11,469 nucleotides of DNA, from NCBI GenBank assembly GCA_011620705.1, contig WOYR01000166.1, positions 1 to 11,469 of the forward strand. The letters run 5' to 3'. Of the stretch, positions 1-7,122 are shown in pieces. The DNA is from Microbacteriaceae bacterium. GTDB taxonomy: Bacteria; Actinomycetota; Actinomycetes; Actinomycetales; Microbacteriaceae. Position numbers and translations under genes: made by a program. Positions within the stretch are counted from its first letter, which is position 1, and the number at the start of each line of letters is the position of its first letter. A model generated the notes under the pieces. That model did no database searches. It was given only the letters and a program-made list of their open reading frames with translations, and had not been told where the DNA came from.

Positions 1-39
1 GTGCGGGGTCGGGGCTGTTCGGCGCACCGGTTCCGTCAT
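1..39 (-). CDS. rimI: Probable RimI, ribosomal protein S18-alanine N-acetyltransferase (N-terminus only)
   Basis: Only the first 13 codons are inside the window, reading MTEPVRRTAPTPH, and the left edge cuts the gene. Its ATG overlaps the TGA stop of tsaB (ATGA), which indicates translational coupling. No GNAT-fold residue is visible, so the name rests on context: in actinobacteria the order tsaE-tsaB-rimI-tsaD is strongly conserved, and RimI acetylates the N-terminal alanine of S18. The alternative is that tsaD or an unrelated gene follows directly. Confidence 0.55.
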   Translation of the reverse strand, partial: MTEPVRRTAPTPH

Positions 40-656
40 CGGCTCACCCGCTTCGGGCCCGCGGAGGGCGTGACGTCCGGCGGGCGCAGGTACAGCGGCT
101 CGCTCGGCCCGAACGGCCGGCCGGCGGCGAACAGGCGCTCCCCGAGCATGCCGAGGGCGCCAGCGGGGATGGTGGCGGCATCCACCCGGCGGCGGCTGCC
201 GCCACCGTCCGCACCGGTGTCGAGCTCATCGGGGCGGGCCAGGAGCGGCCCCCCGAGCCGCACGGGCAGGCCGAGCTCGTCGCCCGCCGCATAGCTCGAC
301 CACGCGATCTCGCGCCGCCGCGCATCGGTCACCACGATGAGCGGCTCTGCGAGATCGAGTGCGAGGGCATCATGCGAGATCAGCGGGACCACAGGCTTGC
401 CGATCCCGAAGGCGAAGGCGCGCGCTGCCGCGATGCCCACGCGCAGTCCGGTGAAGGGGCCCGGGCCCATTCCCGCGACCACCCCGCTGAGCCCGCCGGG
501 GCCGACCCCCGATTCTGCGAGCACCCGCTGGATCAGCGTGCCGATCACCTCGGCGTGCCGGCGGGTGTCCGCCTCGTCCGCCTGCGCCAGGATGCCGGCA
601 TCGCGATCCACGACGGCCACGCTGGTCCCCGCGGAGGTATCGATCGCGAGCAGCAC
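36..656 (-). CDS. tsaB: tRNA t6A synthesis protein TsaB
   Basis: A 206-residue TsaB (YeaZ), the non-catalytic ASKHA-fold partner of TsaD. It is needed to add threonylcarbamoyl to A37 of ANN-decoding tRNAs in the cytoplasm. The sequence shows the N-terminal strand MLLAIDTSAGTSVAVVD (residues 1-17), the family block GMGPGPFTGLRVG (62-74) and R33-H34 in the TRRHAE segment that lines the interdomain cleft. The length is typical for the family. The start is GTG at 656, giving the canonical LLAIDTS beginning; it lies 10 nt after the tsaE stop without a strong Shine-Dalgarno sequence, so translation is probably coupled to tsaE. The C-terminal tail after about residue 190 (PPDVTPSAGPKRVSR) is low complexity. 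Its stop overlaps the start of the next gene. The identification is secure. Confidence 0.95.
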   Translation of the reverse strand: MLLAIDTSAGTSVAVVDRDAGILAQADEADTRRHAEVIGTLIQRVLAESGVGPGGLSGVVAGMGPGPFTGLRVGIAAARAFAFGIGKPVVPLISHDALALDLAEPLIVVTDARRREIAWSSYAAGDELGLPVRLGGPLLARPDELDTGADGGGSRRRVDAATIPAGALGMLGERLFAAGRPFGPSEPLYLRPPDVTPSAGPKRVSR

Positions 657-666
657 GGAGTCGAGC

Positions 667-1176
667 CTATTCGGCGCGGGCGAGGGCCGCTTCGAGCTCG
701 AGACCGCGCGGTCCGAAGCCGGTGACCGTGACCTGGCGGGGTTCGTCGAGTTCGAGCGCGTCAGGATCCGCCGGCGCGACCGCGCTCGCGGACGCTCCTG
801 TCGGCCGGCGGATGTCGATCGACAGCCACGAGTCGCTCACCCCATCGAGCTTGCCCGCCCCCCATTCGACGATCACGATGGAGCCGGCATAGTCGAGATC
901 GAGGTCGTCGAGTTCAAGGCCGGTCGCCAGGCGATAGGCGTCGACGTGCACCAGGGGCACTCCGCTCGCCGTCGGGTGCTCGCGCGCGAGCACGAAGGTC
1001 GGGCTGGTCACGGCGCCCCGGGCTCCGAGCGCGGCACCGACGCCGCGCGTCAAGGTGGTCTTGCCCGCTCCGAGTCCGCCATTCAGCAGGACGAGGTCTC
1101 CGGCCCGCAGCAGCGGCGCGAGCCGCGCGCCCAGCGCCTCCATCGCCGCCGCGCCGGGCACCGTCAGCTCGAGCAC
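667..1176 (-). CDS. tsaE: tRNA t6A synthesis ATPase TsaE
   Basis: TsaE (YjeE) is the P-loop ATPase that resets the TsaB-TsaD complex during t6A formation. From the start chosen here it has 169 residues. Walker A is GGLGAGKTT at residues 33-41, followed by a switch-like TSPTFVL (57-63), HVDAYRL (77-83) and VEWG (103-106), all typical of the family. The frame stays open to a GTG at 1224 inside alr, but the GTG at 1176 is preferred: it is preceded by GAGGAGG at 1188-1182 with a 5-nt spacer, and it begins the first conserved strand. That leaves 25 nt between the alr stop and this start. The segment around residues 126-148 is Ala/Pro/Asp-rich, beyond the core fold, and looks like a lineage-specific extension. 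It belongs to the alr-tsaE-tsaB run. Confidence 0.93.
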   Translation of the reverse strand: MLELTVPGAAAMEALGARLAPLLRAGDLVLLNGGLGAGKTTLTRGVGAALGARGAVTSPTFVLAREHPTASGVPLVHVDAYRLATGLELDDLDLDYAGSIVIVEWGAGKLDGVSDSWLSIDIRRPTGASASAVAPADPDALELDEPRQVTVTGFGPRGLELEAALARAE

Positions 1177-1181
1177 GGCCG

Positions 1182-1188
1182 CCTCCTC
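1182..1188 (-). promoter_or_regulatory. Shine-Dalgarno site that fixes the tsaE start
   Basis: The minus strand reads GAGGAGG, five bases before GTG at 1176. It is the strongest ribosome binding site in the left half of the window. It argues against the upstream GTG at 1224, which would add 16 unconserved residues and overlap the end of alr. Confidence 0.75.
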
Positions 1189-1201
1189 GCTGCGCAGGAG
1201 A

Positions 1202-2317
1202 TCACCGCGCCACCCGGGGAACACGCGGCCCCACCCGCGTCACGATCTCGTAGCCGATCGTTCCGGCTGCGGCCGCCCAGCTCTGGGCCGACGGGACCGC
1301 ATCGGCCGGATCGCCCCAGAGCACCGCGCGATCGCCGACCGCCACCCGCCCCTCGCCGACGTCGACCACGAACTGGTCCATCGCGATCCGCCCCACCACC
1401 GGGCAGCTGCGCCCGTTGATCGCGACCATTCCGCGGCCGGAGGCGGCGCGCGGCACCCCGTCCGCGTAGCCGAGCGGGATCAGCGCGAGCGTCGTCTCGT
1501 GCTCGGTGCGGTGCGTGTAGCCGTAGGAGACGCGGGTTCCCGCCGGGACCCGGCGCACGGCTGCCACCGCGGCGGAGAGCTGCATCACCGGGCGCAGGCC
1601 GATGGCCGCGGCATCCATCGACTCGGCGGCGGGGAGGCCGTAGAGCCCGATGCCGATGCGCACCAGTTCGAAGCGCAGCCCCGGCCGCTCCACGGCGGCC
1701 TGCGTGGCGGCGAGGTGGCGCAGTTCCGGGCTGAGCCCGGCAGCATGGGCCTCGGCGACGGCCTGATCGAAGACCTCGCGCTGCCGGTCGTCGTCGGCGG
1801 CCGAGGTGTTCGAGAGGTGGCTGAAGATCCCGCGCACGTGGATGCGGCCCCCCGCCTGCAGGGCGGCGGCACGCGCGAGCACCGCCCCCCGCTCGGCCGG
1901 GGCGATCCCGTTGCGGCTCAAGCCCGAGTCCACTTTGAGGTGCACCATCGCGCGGCCGAGCCCGCCCGAGGCCGCCGCGGCCCGCTCGAGCTGGTCGAGC
2001 GAGCTGATCCCGAGGTCGATGCCGGCGGCGACGGCCGGCGCGAAGTCGGCATCCGGGCCGTGCAGCCAGGCGAGCATCGGGGTGACGATGCCGGCGCGGC
2101 GCAGCGCGAGGCCTTCCTCGATGTCGGCGACGCCCAGCCATTCGGCCCCGGCCTCCGACAGCGCGCGGGCCACCAGCTCGGCTCCGTGACCGTAGCCATC
2201 GGCCTTCACCACGCCCATCACGAGCGACGGCGCCACCAGTCGGCGCAGCACCGCGAGGTTGGCGGCGAGCGCGCCGAGATCGATGCGGGCCTCGCGGAAT
2301 GGCGCGGCCGCGCTCAT
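1202..2317 (-). CDS. alr: Alanine racemase
   Basis: A 371-residue PLP-dependent alanine racemase that converts L-alanine to D-alanine in the cytoplasm for peptidoglycan precursors. The PLP-binding lysine is K38 in VVKADGYGHG (36-45). The second catalytic base is Y265 in RVSYGYTHR (262-270), in the C-terminal beta domain. Other family marks are KVDSGLSRNG (128-137), FSHLSN (165-170), the PLP-phosphate region around RIGIGLYG (220-227) and the C-terminal GYEIVTRVGPRVPRV (355-369). The length is normal and all key residues are present. The ATG at 2317 overlaps the acpS stop (ATGA), so the two are translationally coupled. In mycobacteria nnrD lies near alr in this block; it is not present here. 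The frame stays open well upstream, but that part is the wrong frame of acpS. Confidence 0.97.
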   Translation of the reverse strand: MSAAAPFREARIDLGALAANLAVLRRLVAPSLVMGVVKADGYGHGAELVARALSEAGAEWLGVADIEEGLALRRAGIVTPMLAWLHGPDADFAPAVAAGIDLGISSLDQLERAAAASGGLGRAMVHLKVDSGLSRNGIAPAERGAVLARAAALQAGGRIHVRGIFSHLSNTSAADDDRQREVFDQAVAEAHAAGLSPELRHLAATQAAVERPGLRFELVRIGIGLYGLPAAESMDAAAIGLRPVMQLSAAVAAVRRVPAGTRVSYGYTHRTEHETTLALIPLGYADGVPRAASGRGMVAINGRSCPVVGRIAMDQFVVDVGEGRVAVGDRAVLWGDPADAVPSAQSWAAAAGTIGYEIVTRVGPRVPRVAR

Positions 2318-2670
2318 CCCGTCTCGCAGACCACGGACGCCACGGCGACGCCGGCGTCGTGGGTCATCGACAGGTGGATGCCGATGATGCCCTTGGCCAT
2401 GACGAGCGCGGCGGCCGCTCCCGACACCAGGATCGTCGGAGCTCCCTTGCCGTCCTGCACCACCTCCATGTCGTGCCACCGCACCCCGGTGGATTCGCCG
2501 AGCGCCTTCATGAAGGCCTCCTTCGCGGCGAATCGGGCTGCGAGCGACGGCAAGGACTTGCCGCGTTCGCCGGGAGCGAACAGCCGCTCGCGCAGGGCCG
2601 GGGTGCGGCTGACCGCGCGCTCGAAGCGCGCCACATCGACCACGTCGACGCCGATGCCCGCGATAGCCAT
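2314..2670 (-). CDS. acpS: Holo-[acyl-carrier-protein] synthase AcpS
   Basis: AcpS moves the 4'-phosphopantetheine arm from CoA onto the conserved serine of acyl carrier protein, activating it for fatty acid synthesis. At 118 residues it is the usual size for the small homotrimeric bacterial type. The Mg2+/CoA-binding aspartate is D9 in IAGIGVDVVDVARF (3-16), and the conserved glutamate is E51 in RFAAKEAFMKALG (46-58). HLSMTHD (99-105) near the end is also characteristic. The start is ATG at 2670. An overlapping ATG a few bases upstream is out of frame, and the open frame beyond 2670 only runs through the shadow of glmS. It follows glmS by 26 nt and overlaps alr by 4 nt, so it is probably in an operon with both. 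Its substrate, CoA, depends on the CoaA encoded nearby. Confidence 0.96.
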   Translation of the reverse strand: MAIAGIGVDVVDVARFERAVSRTPALRERLFAPGERGKSLPSLAARFAAKEAFMKALGESTGVRWHDMEVVQDGKGAPTILVSGAAAALVMAKGIIGIHLSMTHDAGVAVASVVCETG

Positions 2671-2696
2671 ATGGCCATTGTCCCGGATGCGGCGGA

Positions 2697-4547
2697 TTAC
2701 TCGACCGTGACCGACTTGGCCAGGTTGCGCGGCTGGTCGACATCGAGCCCCTTCGCCATCGCCAGCTCCATGCCGAAGATGTGCAGCGGCACCACGGCGA
2801 GCAGCGGCTCGAACAGCGGCGCGGCGAAGGGGATGCGGATCACCTCGTCGGCGTACGGCACGACCGCGACATCCCCGATCTCGGCGATCGCGATCACCCG
2901 GGCCCCCCGCGCGCGGATCTCCTGGATGTTCGACACCACCTTCGGGTGCAGCGAAGAGGGGTCGCGCGGGCTCGGCACGATCACGAACACGATCTGCCCG
3001 GGCTCGATGAGCGCGATCGGGCCGTGCTTGAGCTCGCCGGCGGCGAATCCCTCGGCGTGGATGTACGCCAGCTCCTTCAACTTCAGCGCGCCCTCGAGCG
3101 CGATCGGGTAGCCGACGTGCCTGCCGAGGAACAGCACCGACTGGGTGTCCCCCATCCAGTGCGCGAGTTCGGCGATCCGGGCGGATGCGGCATCCACCAC
3201 CTGGTCGAGCTTGTCGGGCAGATCCTGCAGCTCGGCGAGCTGCGCCGCGATCTGCGCACCATCGAGGGTGCCGCGGCGCTGGGCGAGGTACAGCCCGAGC
3301 AGATAGAGCGCGGTTGCCTGCGCCACGAAGGCCTTCGTCGATGCGACAGCCACCTCGGGCCCAGCATGGGTGTAGAGCACGGCATCCGACTCGCGGGGGA
3401 TGGTGGAGCCCTGCGTGTTGCAGATGGCCAGCGTGCGCGCCCCATGCTCCCTGGCGTACTTGACCGCCATCAGGGTGTCCATGGTCTCGCCGGACTGGCT
3501 GACCGAGACCACCAGCGTGCGCGGCGAGAGCACCGGGTCCCGGTAGCGGAACTCGTGCGAGAGCTCGACATCGACCGGCACCCTGGCCCAGGTCTCGATC
3601 GCGTACTTGCCGAGCATCCCGGCGTATGCCGCCGTTCCGCAGCCGATCACCACCACGCGGTCGATGTCGTCGAGCACCTCGGCAAGGGGCTCCAGCTCGG
3701 GCAGCGTGACGGCGCCGTCGTGGATGCGGCCGATGAGCGTCTTGGCGACCGCCTCCGGCTCCTCGCTGATCTCCTTCTTCATGAAGGAGGGCCAGCCGCC
3801 CTTCTCGGCCGCCGAGGCGTCCCATGCGACCTCGAATGCGTGCGGGGTGACGGGAGCACCCGAGAAGTCGATGACCTCCACCGAGCCGGGGCGGATCGTC
3901 ACGATCTGGTCCTGGCCGATCTCGAGGGCGTGACGGGTGTGCTCGACGAAGGCGGCGACATCCGAGCCCAGGAAGTTCTCGCCGTCCCCCACGCCGACCA
4001 CCAGAGGCGAATTGCGGCGGGCGCCGACCACGACACCCGGCTCGTCCTGGTGCATGACGAGCAGGGTGAACGCGCCCTCGAGGCGGGTCACGACGCGGCG
4101 CATGGCATCGGTCAGGTTGCCGGTCTCGCGGTACAAGGAGCCGACCAGGAGCGCCGCGACCTCGCTGTCGGTCTCGCTCGTGAAGACCCCCCCGGCATCC
4201 AGCACCTCCTGCTTGAGCTCGGCGAAGTTCTCGATGATCCCGTTGTGGATCAGCGCCAGCCTGCCGCCGTCGCCGAGGTGCGGATGCGCGTTCGCATCGC
4301 TCGGACCGCCGTGGGTCGCCCACCGGGTGTGGCCGATGCCGGTGTGCCCGTCCGGCATGGAGTCCCCGTCGAGGTCGCCGAGGAGCACGCCCAGCTTGCC
4401 CGCGCGCTTGCGGGTCTCGAGCTCGCCCGCATCGTCGATCACGGCGATCCCGGCGGAGTCGTAGCCGCGGTACTCCTGGCGCTTGAGGCCTCCGAGGAGC
4501 ATGCCGATCGCACTACCGGGACCGACATAACCCACGATGCCGCACAT
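2697..4547 (-). CDS. glmS: Glutamine-fructose-6-phosphate aminotransferase (isomerizing)
   Basis: GlmS makes glucosamine-6-phosphate from fructose-6-phosphate and glutamine, the first committed step to UDP-GlcNAc. The protein has 616 residues, normal for the family. MCGIVGYVG exposes the nucleophilic cysteine after removal of Met1. The glutaminase domain (about 1-230) has GHTRWATHG (72-80) and HNGIIEN (101-107). Two SIS domains follow: GCGTAAYAG (302-310) with SVSQSGETMDT (348-358) in the first, and AEGFAAGELKHGP (498-510) in the second. The C-terminal tail DVDQPRNLAKSVTVE is the classic sugar-isomerase end. The start must be ATG at 4547, because the catalytic Cys must directly follow Met; upstream in-frame codons are antisense to coaA. 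A TAGGAT box ends 7 nt before the ATG, suggesting a leaderless mRNA. There is no room for a glmS ribozyme leader. Confidence 0.98.
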   Translation of the reverse strand: MCGIVGYVGPGSAIGMLLGGLKRQEYRGYDSAGIAVIDDAGELETRKRAGKLGVLLGDLDGDSMPDGHTGIGHTRWATHGGPSDANAHPHLGDGGRLALIHNGIIENFAELKQEVLDAGGVFTSETDSEVAALLVGSLYRETGNLTDAMRRVVTRLEGAFTLLVMHQDEPGVVVGARRNSPLVVGVGDGENFLGSDVAAFVEHTRHALEIGQDQIVTIRPGSVEVIDFSGAPVTPHAFEVAWDASAAEKGGWPSFMKKEISEEPEAVAKTLIGRIHDGAVTLPELEPLAEVLDDIDRVVVIGCGTAAYAGMLGKYAIETWARVPVDVELSHEFRYRDPVLSPRTLVVSVSQSGETMDTLMAVKYAREHGARTLAICNTQGSTIPRESDAVLYTHAGPEVAVASTKAFVAQATALYLLGLYLAQRRGTLDGAQIAAQLAELQDLPDKLDQVVDAASARIAELAHWMGDTQSVLFLGRHVGYPIALEGALKLKELAYIHAEGFAAGELKHGPIALIEPGQIVFVIVPSPRDPSSLHPKVVSNIQEIRARGARVIAIAEIGDVAVVPYADEVIRIPFAAPLFEPLLAVVPLHIFGMELAMAKGLDVDQPRNLAKSVTVE

Positions 4548-4554
4548 GGGCCTG

Positions 4555-4560
4555 ATCCTA
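4555..4560 (-). promoter_or_regulatory. Putative -10 box of glmS (leaderless)
   Basis: The minus strand reads TAGGAT, a perfect TANNNT match, followed by 7 nt and then the glmS ATG. That spacing puts the transcription start on, or within a base or so of, the A of ATG. No Shine-Dalgarno sequence is present between them and no clear -35 element is visible. Leaderless genes with this arrangement are common in actinobacteria; assignment here is inference. Confidence 0.6.
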
Positions 4561-4589
4561 CCTGCGCCTCGCTGCGGCCCGGGTCCCGG

Positions 4590-4595
4590 TAGCCT
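4590..4595 (+). promoter_or_regulatory. Putative -10 box of coaA (leaderless)
   Basis: TAGCCT (TANNNT) is followed by 7 nt (4596-4602) and the coaA ATG at 4603, the same geometry as the glmS box on the other strand. No Shine-Dalgarno sequence precedes the ATG. The two -10 boxes lie 29 bp apart and point away from each other, so RNA polymerase bound at one would probably cover the other. Confidence 0.6.
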
Positions 4596-4602
4596 GACTA
4601 CG

Positions 4603-5553
4603 ATGAGCGAGACATCGGGCACGGGGACCCGCAATGAGACGCCGTTCCTCGAGATCTCCCGCGCCGAGTGGGCGGCGCTCGCCCTGAGCGTGCCCCAACC
4701 GCTGAGCGAGACGGAGATCGTCCGCCTGCGCGGGCTCGGCGACACCCTGGATGTGCGCGAGGTCACCGACGTGTACACGCCGCTCAGCCGGCTGCTCAAC
4801 CTCTATGCGATCGGAACGCGCGCCATCGGCGAGGCGACGAGCGCGTTCCTGCACCAGCCCTCGCAGAAGACCCCTTTCGTGATCGGCATCGCCGGCTCCG
4901 TCGCCGTCGGCAAGTCGACCACCGCGCGGCTGCTGCGAGCGCTGCTCAGCCGATGGGAGGACACCCCGCGCGTCGAACTCGTCACCACGGACGGATTCCT
5001 CCTCCCCAACGCCGAGCTCGAGCGCCGCGGCCTCGTGCAGCGCAAGGGGTTCCCCGAGAGCTACGACCGCCGCGCCCTGCTGCGCTTCGTCAGCAGGGTC
5101 AAGAGCGGAGCGGCCGAGGTGCGCGCGCCCTTCTACTCCCACCTCAGCTACGACATCGTCCCCCGCGCCCAGATCGTGGTGCACCAGCCCGACATCCTGA
5201 TCGTCGAGGGCCTCAACGTGCTCCAGCCGCCGGTGCCGGGCACCCGGCTCGCGGTCAGCGACCTCTTCGACTTCACCATCTACGTGGATGCCCGCACCAG
5301 CGACATCCAGCGCTGGTACGTCGAGCGCTTCCTGCGACTGCAGCGCAGCGCCTTCACCGATCCGAAGTCCTATTTCCACCGCTACGCGACGCTCAGCGAG
5401 CCGCAGGCGATGGAGTTGGCGCACGCGATCTGGCGCGAGGTCAACGGGCCCAACCTGGAGCAGAACGTGCTCCCCACCCGGGAGCGCGCCTCCCTAGTGC
5501 TGCGCAAGGGCGCCGACCACACCGTGTCGACCGTGCTGCTGCGCAAACTCTGA
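4603..5553 (+). CDS. coaA: Type I pantothenate kinase
   Basis: CoaA phosphorylates pantothenate with ATP, the first and usually rate-limiting step of CoA synthesis. It has 316 residues, the usual length for the prokaryotic type I (P-loop, PRK-like) enzyme. The Walker A motif is GSVAVGKST at 98-106. TTDGFLLPN (128-136) holds the catalytic aspartate D130. RKGFPESYD (147-155), YSHLSYDIV (178-186) and EGLNVLQ (202-208) shape the CoA and pantothenate sites, and DPKSYFHRY (253-261) and NGPNLEQNVLPTRERA (281-296) are also conserved. ATG at 4603 is chosen over an in-frame ATG at 4537, which lies inside glmS; the chosen codon also fits the leaderless promoter. It is the only plus-strand gene between glmM and glmS. 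Its product supplies CoA to AcpS and acetyl-CoA-dependent enzymes. Confidence 0.97.
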   Translation: MSETSGTGTRNETPFLEISRAEWAALALSVPQPLSETEIVRLRGLGDTLDVREVTDVYTPLSRLLNLYAIGTRAIGEATSAFLHQPSQKTPFVIGIAGSVAVGKSTTARLLRALLSRWEDTPRVELVTTDGFLLPNAELERRGLVQRKGFPESYDRRALLRFVSRVKSGAAEVRAPFYSHLSYDIVPRAQIVVHQPDILIVEGLNVLQPPVPGTRLAVSDLFDFTIYVDARTSDIQRWYVERFLRLQRSAFTDPKSYFHRYATLSEPQAMELAHAIWREVNGPNLEQNVLPTRERASLVLRKGADHTVSTVLLRKL

Positions 5554-5596
5554 CCCAGGATCCCGCTGCGACACCATCCGCCCCGCGTTCACCTCG

Positions 5597-5658
5597 CGAT
5601 TCGTGCCAGATCGTCGCCTCCACCGACCCCCAGCGACGGGTTTGCACGAATCGTGCGG
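5597..5658. repeat. Palindromic intergenic element, copy A (possible bidirectional terminator)
   Basis: CGATTCGTGC at 5597-5606 pairs perfectly with GCACGAATCG at 5644-5653. Inside it CGTCGC (5612-5617) pairs with GCGACG (5633-5638) around a 15-nt loop, with a 5x5 partly pairing interior loop between the two stems. The element lies between the convergent coaA and glmM. It resembles copy B at 11230-11295: both hold GATTCGTGCC on the left and GCACGAA-YC-S-TGCGG on the right, 61 and 60 bp end to end. There is no T-run on either side, so if it ends transcription it does so without a classical U-tract. Confidence 0.75.
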
Positions 5659-5715
5659 GGGAGCGGATGCCGATCCGGCCGAGGATCACGGCACAGGGGC
5701 CGGGGACGGGGACGC

Positions 5716-5743
5716 GCTCAGGCCGTGATGCTCAGGCCGTGAT
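5716..5743. repeat. 14-bp exact tandem duplication over the glmM stop
   Basis: GCTCAGGCCGTGAT occurs twice head to tail (5716-5729 and 5730-5743). Read on the minus strand, the right-hand unit encodes the last residues I-T-A and the TGA stop of glmM; the left-hand unit repeats them just after the stop in a different frame. It is probably a slippage duplication without effect on the protein. Confidence 0.8.
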
Positions 5744-7102
5744 GGTCAGGCGATCGCGGACCACCGAGGCCAACTGCTCCGCGATGGCGGCAGCGACCTC
5801 CTGATCCGCTGCCTCCACCATCACCCGCACCAGCGGCTCGGTGCCCGAGGGGCGCAGCAGCACGCGGCCGGTGCCGCCCAGCTGCGCCTCAGCGGCGCGC
5901 ACCGCATCGGCGACGCCTGCATCCGCTTCCAGCCCGTGCCTGTCGACGCCCGGCACGTTCACCAGCACCTGGGGGAAGACCGTCATGATCTCCGCCAACT
6001 GGGCGAGCGTCCTGCCGGTGCGGGCCATCTCGGCGGCGAGTTGCAGCCCGGTCAGGATGCCGTCGCCGGTGGTCGCCTGGTCGCGGAAGATGATGTGCCC
6101 CGACTGCTCACCGCCGAGGCTGAGCTCCTTCGCGTCGAGTTCCTCGAGCACGTAGCGGTCGCCCACCTGGGTCTCCAGCAGCCGGATGCCGTGCTCGGCC
6201 ATCGCGCGCCGCAGCCCCAGATTGCTCATCACGGTGGCCACGAGGGTGTCGCGCGCCAGCAGGCCGCGGCGCTTGAGCGAGACGGCGAGGATCGCCATCA
6301 TCTGGTCGCCGTCGACCACCCTGCCCGCAGCATCGACGGCGAGGCAGCGGTCGGCGTCGCCGTCGTGGGCGATACCGAGGTCGGCGCCCTCCGCGAGCAC
6401 CTTCGCGCGGAGACCGTCCAGATGCGTCGAGCCGACGCCGTCGTTGATGTTGAGGCCGTCGGGCTCGGCTCCGATCACGGTGACCTTCGCGCCGGCGAGC
6501 GCGAACGCCTCGGGCGAGACGCCGGCGGCCGCACCGTTGGCGGCATCGATGACCACGTGCAAGCCGTCGAGACGGGTGTCGAGGGTGCCGATCAGGTGCA
6601 CGACGTAGCGGTCTTCCGCGTCCGCGAAGCGGCGGATGCGGCCGACCCCGCCGCCGGTCGGCGTCATCTTCGGTCCCTCGAGCGCGCGCTCGATCCGGTC
6701 CTCGACCTCGTCGGGCAGCTTCGTGCCGCCGATCGCGAAGAACTTGATCCCGTTGTCGGCGGCAGGGTTGTGCGATGCGGAGACCATCACGCCGAAGTCC
6801 GCCTCGACATCCGCCACCAGGAATGCCGCGGCAGGGGTCGGGATGACGCCCGCGTCGAGCACGTCGATGCCGGAACTGGCCAGCCCCGCCGCGACCGCGG
6901 CCGAGATGAACTCGCCCGAAACCCGGGGATCGCGCGCCAGGACGGCGCGCGGCCGCTTGCCCTCCGCGCGCAACTGATCGGCGTGGCGGCCGCGGGTCAG
7001 CACGAATGCGGCAGCCTGCGCCAGCCCGAGAGCCAGGTCGGCGGTGATGATCTCACCGTTGGCCAGCCCTCGGACGCCGTCGGTTCCGAAGAGGCGGGGC
7101 AT
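5732..7102 (-). CDS. glmM: Phosphoglucosamine mutase
   Basis: GlmM interconverts glucosamine-6-phosphate and glucosamine-1-phosphate, the step after GlmS toward UDP-GlcNAc. The protein has 456 residues in the four-domain alpha-D-phosphohexomutase fold. The N-terminus MPRLFGTDGVRG is diagnostic. The phosphorylated serine is S110 in VSASHNP (107-113). The Mg2+ loop is HDGDADR (246-252; D247, D249, D251). The sugar-binding loop is GGEQSGH (330-336), and the phosphate-binding loop is RPSGTEPLVR (417-426). All catalytic residues are present. ATG at 7102 is 20 nt after the rpsI stop, without a clear Shine-Dalgarno sequence, so it is likely cotranscribed with rpsI and rplM. It is convergent with coaA, and its stop lies in a 14-bp tandem duplication. 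Confidence 0.98.
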   Translation of the reverse strand: MPRLFGTDGVRGLANGEIITADLALGLAQAAAFVLTRGRHADQLRAEGKRPRAVLARDPRVSGEFISAAVAAGLASSGIDVLDAGVIPTPAAAFLVADVEADFGVMVSASHNPAADNGIKFFAIGGTKLPDEVEDRIERALEGPKMTPTGGGVGRIRRFADAEDRYVVHLIGTLDTRLDGLHVVIDAANGAAAGVSPEAFALAGAKVTVIGAEPDGLNINDGVGSTHLDGLRAKVLAEGADLGIAHDGDADRCLAVDAAGRVVDGDQMMAILAVSLKRRGLLARDTLVATVMSNLGLRRAMAEHGIRLLETQVGDRYVLEELDAKELSLGGEQSGHIIFRDQATTGDGILTGLQLAAEMARTGRTLAQLAEIMTVFPQVLVNVPGVDRHGLEADAGVADAVRAAEAQLGGTGRVLLRPSGTEPLVRVMVEAADQEVAAAIAEQLASVVRDRLTITA

Positions 7103-7122
7103 GGGGGTGCCGGAGCGGCGGA

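Noticed and set aside
1055..2710. Long open frame on the plus strand opposite alr and acpS
   Set aside because: It is antisense to genes with all catalytic motifs intact, has Arg/His/Asp-rich low-complexity translation and matches no family I know. Such shadow frames are expected in very GC-rich DNA.
2781..4592. About 600-codon open frame on the plus strand opposite glmS
   Set aside because: It has no recognisable domain and no start signals of its own, and it mirrors glmS codon for codon. It is a GC-driven shadow.
4548..4602. Possible glmS ribozyme or riboswitch upstream of glmS
   Set aside because: Only 55 bp separate glmS from coaA, and the -10 box is 7 nt before the ATG, so no leader RNA is available. 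The ribozyme is known mainly from Firmicutes.
6999..7012. GCACGAATGCGG inside glmM resembling one arm of the intergenic palindrome
   Set aside because: It has no partner arm nearby, lies in coding sequence and is explained by the protein it encodes; judged a chance match.
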